DNA of 9,940 nucleotides. Origin: DATAYF01 sp036272735 (GTDB lineage: Bacteria; Chloroflexota; Ktedonobacteria; Ktedonobacterales; Ktedonobacteraceae). The position numbers and the translations under genes were made by a program. Position 1 is the stretch's first letter. Each line of letters begins with the position of its first letter. The notes below the pieces were generated by a model, which had not been told where the DNA came from, did no database searches, and saw only the letters and a list, made by a program, of their open reading frames with translations. The stretch spans positions 1-9,940 of the forward strand of contig DATAYF010000042.1 in the NCBI GenBank assembly GCA_036272735.1, given 5' to 3'. Shown in pieces: positions 5,794 through 9,940 of this stretch.

Positions 5794-6363
5794 GTGATGC
5801 TATTCGTATCCGCTAGTAGCATAAGGGCTGGCAATTATCTTCTGCTTGTATGTTTTCCTCTTTTCTTTCACCTATCTGCGTATACATTCTCCCCTGTCCT
5901 AGCGCTAATGGCAGCACTTCTTGGTTCTCCTTCACCAGATGCGAACCTTGGGCCCATAGCAACTATTGCGGCTGCTATTATTGGAGCCGTTATCGCTGGC
6001 CTCTTTGGCATCTTCTATATTAGATACCAGGCACACCAGAATAAAAAGTTGATACGTGAAAACGAGCATATCCAGCGTGAGAAAGAAGACATACAGAGCC
6101 GCCTTGATGCAGCATCGCGCCACCAGCAATTCGAAGATGATATCGAAAAAAGCCAATATGAAGGTTGGCTTACTGCCAGGCGAGATGCGCAGGAGCGCGA
6201 GCGACAACGAAAAAAGAGTGCTCGCACCGCAGACAAAGCAACTCCTTTGTTCGTGAAAAGACGCACGCCCAACTCCCTGTTCGTAGAGGGAGCGGAACTC
6301 CACGAGCCAGTCCGGCTCGTTGCCAGTCTCCTTCCAGTGGCATTTGCGTTAGTCTCGTGCTGA
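5794..6363 (+). CDS. Membrane-anchored coiled-coil protein, probably a truncated remnant
   Basis: This 189-residue product of unknown function may start at GTG 5794, ATG 5797, or an internal ATG at 5908 that precedes the characteristic AALLGSPSPDANLGP stretch. It has two hydrophobic segments (about 15-40 and 53-75, the second IATIAAAIIGAVIAGLFGIF). These are followed by a charged, Glu/Gln/Arg-rich coiled coil (about 78-145). The last 40-odd residues have low complexity, and the frame runs into the tail of the opposite-strand cyclase-like gene, overlapping it by 15 bp. From memory, large signalling or STAND/NACHT-type proteins in Ktedonobacteria begin with a similar membrane plus coiled-coil module. 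This may be such an N-terminus cut off when the GC-rich cassette arrived. That relationship is inference. A perfect extended -10 upstream suggests it is still transcribed. Confidence 0.5.
   Translation: MMLFVSASSIRAGNYLLLVCFPLFFHLSAYTFSPVLALMAALLGSPSPDANLGPIATIAAAIIGAVIAGLFGIFYIRYQAHQNKKLIRENEHIQREKEDIQSRLDAASRHQQFEDDIEKSQYEGWLTARRDAQERERQRKKSARTADKATPLFVKRRTPNSLFVEGAELHEPVRLVASLLPVAFALVSC
6273..6320. terminator. Two small hairpins at the convergent gene boundary
   Basis: CTCCCT (6273-6278) pairs with AGGGAG (6287-6292), and ACGAGCC (6302-6308) pairs with GGCTCGT (6314-6320) around a 5-nt loop. Neither is followed by a T-tract. They lie where the plus-strand ORF meets the 3' end of the minus-strand gene, so they may weakly end transcription in both directions. 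Confidence 0.3.
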
Positions 6364-7335
6364 ATACCAGTCCAACACTCGTAAGGCGCGGAGGGTGTTC
6401 CATCGGCTCGGCTGGCCCTCGCCCTCGTCCGTCTCGACCGGCATCTTGCCGGGGTACTGGGTCTCGAGCGGCCACCGGCCGTCGCCGTCGCGCTTCGACG
6501 CGACCAGGTTGATCGCCTCGGCTACGCGCTCATCGGGCGCGACGCCGGCGCGGCGCAGGTATTCGAGTCCCCGCAGCACGTCGTAGTGCCACCAGGTCGG
6601 GAAGGCGAAACGAGTCCATGTGGCGTCGCTCTTGCGATCTCGCTCGATCACCTCGCCAGTCGACTGCCGGCGGAAGAGGCGGCGCTCGAGGAGGTACTCC
6701 TGCCCGCGGAGACGGGCCGCAGTCAGCGCCGGACTGCCTCTGCCCGCTTGTTCGTGTTCGAGCAGGGCCTCGAGCACACAGATCGTGGTGTTGAACGACG
6801 ACCGCATCGAGCCGTTGGGGGCCTCGCAGTTCCAGCCGCCGTCGGCCAACTGTTCGCCGAGCAGTCGGTCAATGATGCCCCGGACGTCCTGGCCGAAGTA
6901 GGCGCCGCTCGCCGCCACCTGTCCGTTGATGCAGGGCTCGACCTCGCCGGCGAAGAAGGGGTTGTCGTCTGCTTCCTGCGGACCGCATCCTTGCCACGTC
7001 ACACGGTCGCGAACGAGGCCCACTGCGCGCCGTGCCTCGGAGCTTTCGGGATCGAGACCCATCTCCCGCAGGAGCGACAGGACGTGCATCGTGGAGTCCC
7101 ACCCGCGGTTCCACGCCGCGCCGCCCCACCGTCCGTCGGACGCCTGGAGGGCGAGCAGCCGCGCGCCGGCGCCCTCGGTTGTGACCCGTGCACGCTCGGC
7201 CGCGACCTCCTCGTCGGACGCATCGATCAGGTCTCGCATCGTCTGCCAACGGATCGAAGGGTCAGAATCAAGCAGCCACTGTATGACTGAACTCGTTGGC
7301 TTCGGGGCTTGCCGTTTGGGTGAATGTGTCGGCAT
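6349..7335 (-). CDS. Prenyltransferase/squalene-cyclase-repeat protein (small toroid type)
   Basis: This 328-residue protein is of the alpha-alpha toroid group, usually annotated as prenyltransferase or squalene cyclase in actinobacteria and Chloroflexota. Repeat signatures are visible: LLALQASDGRWGG (60-72), LLGEQLADGGWNCE (158-171) and SKRDGDGRW (280-288). Other stretches I recognise from this family are SDPSIRWQTMRDL (24-36), GEVEPCINGQ (130-139), TWWHYDVLRGL (247-257) and a C-terminal RWNTLRALRVL. It is about half the length of true squalene-hopene cyclases and lacks their DXDD acid motif, so cyclase activity is doubtful and the true role is unknown. The ATG at 7335 has GAAGGAG 9 nt upstream. 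It is complete. Base composition is clearly more GC-rich than the left half of the window, which suggests lateral acquisition together with the next gene. Confidence 0.88.
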   Translation of the reverse strand: MPTHSPKRQAPKPTSSVIQWLLDSDPSIRWQTMRDLIDASDEEVAAERARVTTEGAGARLLALQASDGRWGGAAWNRGWDSTMHVLSLLREMGLDPESSEARRAVGLVRDRVTWQGCGPQEADDNPFFAGEVEPCINGQVAASGAYFGQDVRGIIDRLLGEQLADGGWNCEAPNGSMRSSFNTTICVLEALLEHEQAGRGSPALTAARLRGQEYLLERRLFRRQSTGEVIERDRKSDATWTRFAFPTWWHYDVLRGLEYLRRAGVAPDERVAEAINLVASKRDGDGRWPLETQYPGKMPVETDEGEGQPSRWNTLRALRVLDWYSARD

Positions 7336-7364
7336 CTGCTGGTGCTCCTTCCTTTGGTTTTGTT

Positions 7365-7472
7365 GTTTCGACTAATTTTGCACGAAACGATTTCTGAAGC
7401 GGGCCGAAGCTACTTTTCAGAAAGTTGGATGAAGCCGCTTCCCGCCTGACTTTTCAAGAATTTCGTCGAAAC
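7365..7472. repeat. 108-bp symmetric foldback element
   Basis: The outer arms GTTTCGAC (7365-7372) and GTCGAAAC (7465-7472) are perfect inverted repeats. The inner arms GAAGCGG (7396-7402) and CCGCTTC (7435-7441) are also perfect. The interval between outer and inner arm is exactly 23 bp on each side, so the whole element is symmetric about one centre. It fits a small extragenic palindrome or MITE-like element lying in the intergenic space upstream of the cyclase-like gene. No obvious target duplication is seen. Confidence 0.5.
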
Positions 7473-7542
7473 ATCAATTTCCTTAGCCTGTAAATTTGAG
7501 AATTATTCTGGTGATGAGCTTTCTCACAAACGAGGGTGGGTG

Positions 7543-8244
7543 CTATGTGGGCTGAGAATCGGGCAGATGCTGGACTCCAACGGTCAGGTCTTTGTCTTCC
7601 ATTTCCCAGGCGTGATCCAGCGTGTGATACGCGGTGTGCCGAATCAGATACCGCAGCGGCCAAGTGCGGGCCATTTTGCCCTCAGAATGCAACGCCCGAA
7701 TGGCGTTGCAATAGGCGTCGCGGTGCGCTTGCAGATCCTCGTCGATCAGCATCGCACCTTGGGGAGTGAGCCCCCCGACCTTCTTTGCCCACTCTTGCTC
7801 CACGCCAATCGTATGACGGACGATGTGATCCCGATCACGCCCTCCCCCTCGCGGACCCTTCTGCATCTGGGCCGACACGCGCCCACGCACGTCGTCGAAA
7901 AACGCCCAGCACGCCTGCATCAGGGTCAGTTCACGTTCCAATGCTCCGCTCGATAGGTCTTGCCTATCGATGCTTGAGAACGCGAACGAGATGCCCCAGA
8001 AGTCGGTTGAGCCCGTGCCCGGATAGTGCTCGACGATGTCAACCGTGGTGAGAGCTGCAAACTCTGCATCCATCCCAGCCAGCTTCGCCACCTGGACATA
8101 GCGTGGAAGATAGGATTGTAACCGTTCAAGTGCGGCCTCCGCGGTCTTCGCACCTCGCTCCAGACCGGGCCAATCCGGCGCCACTGCCGCCACCTTCTTG
8201 CCTTTCGGTCCGATTTCGAGCGTCACCCGAAGTTGGTTCGCCAT
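7543..8244 (-). CDS. DinB-fold protein of unknown function
   Basis: This is a 233-residue protein. The N-terminal part (about 1-95) has a VTLEIGPKGKKVAAVAPDWPGLERGAK-like start resembling small HicB-type beta domains, then a YPGTGSTDFWGISFAFSSID segment. The C-terminal part (about 100-220) looks like a DinB/YfiT four-helix bundle, with candidate metal-binding histidines H203, H207 and H211 (RHTAYHTLDHAWEMEDKDL) and further H140 and H144 (DHIVRHTIGVEQEW). DinB-fold proteins include thiol-dependent transferases and metal-binding proteins. No substrate can be named here. I chose ATG 8244, with AGGAG 8 nt upstream, over the TTG one codon earlier. The gene is GC-rich like the cyclase-like gene downstream on the same strand, about 207 bp away. 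Co-transcription is possible but the foldback element lies between them. Confidence 0.75.
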   Translation of the reverse strand: MANQLRVTLEIGPKGKKVAAVAPDWPGLERGAKTAEAALERLQSYLPRYVQVAKLAGMDAEFAALTTVDIVEHYPGTGSTDFWGISFAFSSIDRQDLSSGALERELTLMQACWAFFDDVRGRVSAQMQKGPRGGGRDRDHIVRHTIGVEQEWAKKVGGLTPQGAMLIDEDLQAHRDAYCNAIRALHSEGKMARTWPLRYLIRHTAYHTLDHAWEMEDKDLTVGVQHLPDSQPT

Positions 8245-8531
8245 CAACCGTGCTCCTGTTCTTCTCGTTCCTGCCGCAAACGTTCATTCAACTCTCCTCA
8301 GTATATGAGAAAAAGCGGTCAAGATGCGTCCGTTTTGCAGGGACTTTGGTGTAAATCCCAGGATTCTGCGGGCGAAATTGGCACACCTCTTGGGTGGGAT
8401 GCGATCTGTTGTTACTTCTTATTGGCAAGTGATTAATGAATGAGCCTAATCGCTTGTTGTTAATTTCTTTCTGTGAGGTCCCTTTGGTCCTCTATATATG
8501 AACCAGATAGGGCCAGCTTTAAAGTCTTCTA
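8245..8531. other. Intergenic region between GC-rich cassette and IS630 remnant
   Basis: No gene is supported here. It returns to AT-richer composition, marking the right border of the GC-rich cassette near 8250. It holds a wobble-rich hairpin at 8423-8459, a weak GAGGTCC/GGTCCTC dyad (about 8476-8493), and a leftward TATACT at about 8298-8303 that could be a -10 box for the DinB-like gene but lacks a suitable -35. Confidence 0.4.
8423..8459 (+). terminator. Hairpin followed by a T-rich tract
   Basis: The arms 8423-8435 and 8447-8459 pair over 13 positions with four G-U pairs around an 11-nt loop. A T-rich stretch follows on the plus strand. The wobbles fit plus-strand RNA. No plus-strand gene lies directly upstream, so it may be a relic or protect against antisense transcription. 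Confidence 0.35.
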
Positions 8532-9255
8532 GTGGACTGACCCACCTCATTTACTGACTGGATACAGGCGTTTCAACTTGATGCGCGCATCAGCGGTGGT
8601 AAAGCGCCAGTCGATGGCCACGTTGGCGTGGTTGCGTTCCTGCTGCCAGGCTTGCACTTCCGCCTGGACCTGCTCAAGCGTCGAGAGACGCCGATCCAAA
8701 CACTGACGACCCAGGGCACTCAGTTCAATCTCGGCCATATTCAACCAACTGCCGTGCTTGGGTGTGGGGTGGATCTCCAAACGCAGACACAATCGCTCGG
8801 CCTCCTCTGGTGCAAAGGTCTCATAGAGTGAGCCAATGGGATGGGTATTGAGATGATCCATCACCAGGATCACTTGCTCTGCCCAGGGATACTGCACGTC
8901 AAGCAGTTCTCGGACCAACTGCGACCAATCCGGGTCTAGTCCGCTGTGGACGTGCCTGGACCACGCGTTTCCCGACCAGCGGTTCACAAGCCAGAAACAG
9001 GCGACCCCCCCCACGGCGCTCGTCCTCATCGTCCTGACGCTCCGGTTGACCTGGCTGCATCGGCATCACCTCCCGCACATCGGCGAGCAGTTGTTTGCTG
9101 GTTTCATCGAAGCAGACCTGAGGAAATCGCGCATCGTAAGGCCGCTGATAGACCCGCAAGACATCTTCCATGCAGGCCACACACTCTCCGCTGGCTCGCC
9201 TGGGCAGGCACCATTGCTCTTTTAACCAGGGCTTGAGTGCATTTTTTTCTAGGAT
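8532..9255 (-). mobile_element. Truncated second IS630-type element
   Basis: This is a different IS630 subgroup from the copy at 4455-5514. The 3' boundary is set provisionally at a TA (8530-8531) followed by GTGGACTGACCCACC. No matching left terminus exists because the 5' part is missing at the junction with the next transposase gene near 9250. The element cannot move on its own. Confidence 0.55.
8547..9255 (-). pseudogene. IS630-type DDE transposase, N-terminally truncated and frameshifted
   Basis: The recognisable protein begins near LEKNALKPWLKEQW (about 9250 downward) and continues with MEDVLRVYQRPYD, CFDETSKQLL (first catalytic Asp) and a PMQPGQPERQD segment in one frame. Near the GGG at 8932-8934 it must change frame, joining QRTRP to DWSQLVREL. 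It then runs through VILVMDHLNTH (second Asp) and TPKHGSWLNMAEIELS (catalytic Glu) to the family-typical end FTTADARIKLKRLYP. One extra base in the C/G run explains the break. About 235 residues remain of a usual 350 or so, and the helix-turn-helix half is gone. No slippery sequence suggests programmed shifting. It is not expected to be active. Confidence 0.85.
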
Positions 9256-9940
9256 GGCATTTTTCTCTGGGATAGCTGTTTCTCCAGAGCAAGTAAGTAG
9301 TGTTCAGGGTCTTTCCGAAAACGGTATTGTTCACGTCGAGCTTCATGCCGATAATCAATCCCCTCTCGTAGTGCACGCCACTGCGTCAAGTCGCGAGGGG
9401 CCAGATCAGAACCACTGAAGTGGTATGTCTGCGTGGCAATTGTCGCAACGATACGCACCGAGCCGCGTACGACAAGACCTGGAGAAGCTTGTTTCCGACC
9501 CGTTGCACGTCGTTCGTGGTAGCGTGTGGAGCCAAAAACGTGTTCGAGATCATTGTTGGTGCGTGGGAGACCAGTAACGTCATAACAGTGAAACAATCCC
9601 GGCTGATAGCTTGCGGTGACTTTGAGAAAGGTTGCGGTCATCTGGCAGAAGAGGGTGGTCGGGAAGGTATGGTGTCGCATTTCCTCAAGCAATCTCTCAT
9701 ACTGTTGTTGTACCTCTTTCGATGAAAGATGATCCACATTCGTCAAAATATGTGCTGCCCGATGGACGAGAGCATAGCCTGCCTGAACATCTGGCCACAA
9801 CTGCTCTGTCGCCGCAATTCCTTTTGTCAGGAGCCGATGGAGTTTATCAAGTGAAGACGGCAAATCCCCTCCTTGGGCGACCCGCTCCAAGGAACTCACA
9901 ATCAGGAAGAGCCGCTCGTACAATTTGAGACCAGGAGCAG
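9249..9940 (-). CDS. Transposase-like protein, 5' end beyond window edge
   Basis: The frame is open to the window edge, so only about 230 C-terminal residues are visible. The first possible start inside (TTG at 9923) is preceded in frame by coding-like sequence (APGLKL), so the gene very probably continues outside. The most distinctive part is PRTNNDLEHVFGSTRYHERRATGRK followed by a valine-rich helix (GLVVRGSVRIVA), then an RRE-rich tail ending in QRKMPS. From memory this resembles transposases common in Ktedonobacteria and cyanobacteria, with the NND..E motif as a likely catalytic region. I cannot assign an IS family. Its TAG stop (9249-9251) lies in the junction with the truncated IS630 element, so the last residues may be neighbour-derived. 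Confidence 0.6.
   Translation of the reverse strand, partial: APGLKLYERLFLIVSSLERVAQGGDLPSSLDKLHRLLTKGIAATEQLWPDVQAGYALVHRAAHILTNVDHLSSKEVQQQYERLLEEMRHHTFPTTLFCQMTATFLKVTASYQPGLFHCYDVTGLPRTNNDLEHVFGSTRYHERRATGRKQASPGLVVRGSVRIVATIATQTYHFSGSDLAPRDLTQWRALREGIDYRHEARREQYRFRKDPEHYLLALEKQLSQRKMPS

Noticed and set aside
6586..7290. Long plus-strand frames opposite the cyclase-like gene
   Set aside because: They are antisense shadows produced by high GC content. The minus-strand protein has clear family motifs.
7365..7472. Integron attC site
   Set aside because: The outer arms do not fit the GTTRRRY/RYYYAAC core pattern, and the inner arms and spacing do not match attC organisation.
8330..8400. Riboswitch upstream of the AT-rich region right of the DinB-like gene
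   Set aside because: A few short complementary segments are present, but no conserved core of any known class and no suitably placed downstream gene.
1..9940. CRISPR array, tRNA or rRNA genes
   Set aside because: No regularly spaced repeats, no cloverleaf and no rRNA signature were seen on either strand.

Overview
The window is a mobile-element-rich stretch of a bacterial chromosome. I infer a Ktedonobacteria-like Chloroflexota host, for four reasons: a NarL-type two-component pair, a sedolisin protease of the prodomain-poor type, several decayed and intact IS630-type insertion sequences, and abrupt changes in base composition. This rests on recalled family resemblance and no search was run.

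Left part (1-5516). A decayed 3' fragment of an IS630 transposase (118-413, minus strand) abuts a NarL-type operon on the minus strand: a membrane sensor kinase (2472-1081) overlapping its response regulator (1088-414) by 8 bp. Across a 383-bp divergent intergenic region lies a secreted S53 (sedolisin) serine-carboxyl peptidase on the plus strand (2856-4223). Downstream is an IS630 element (about 4455-5514) whose transposase needs a -1 frameshift on an A8 run. The last 45 bp of this element are repeated perfectly, inverted and also next to a TA, at 118-162. The kinase, regulator and protease therefore sit between inverted copies of one IS630 terminus, like a composite transposon. The kinase pair could sense an envelope or extracellular signal and control itself and the protease. 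That link is inferred only from the divergent layout and from a dyad beside a good -10 box.

Middle (5516-6363). About 150 bp holds three consecutive hairpins, one with a mutually exclusive alternative fold. Every non-Watson-Crick pair in them is a G-U pair possible only in plus-strand RNA. A perfect extended -10 follows, then a short membrane plus coiled-coil protein (5794-6363) that looks like the stump of a larger protein.

High-GC cassette (about 6349-8244). Two minus-strand genes, a small squalene-cyclase/prenyltransferase-repeat protein and a DinB-fold protein, are visibly more GC-rich than their surroundings and resemble actinobacterial families. A 108-bp foldback element lies between them. 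They look laterally acquired.

Right end (8532-9940). A second, different IS630-type transposase is broken by a frameshift and has lost its N-terminal half. It abuts another transposase-like gene that runs off the window edge.
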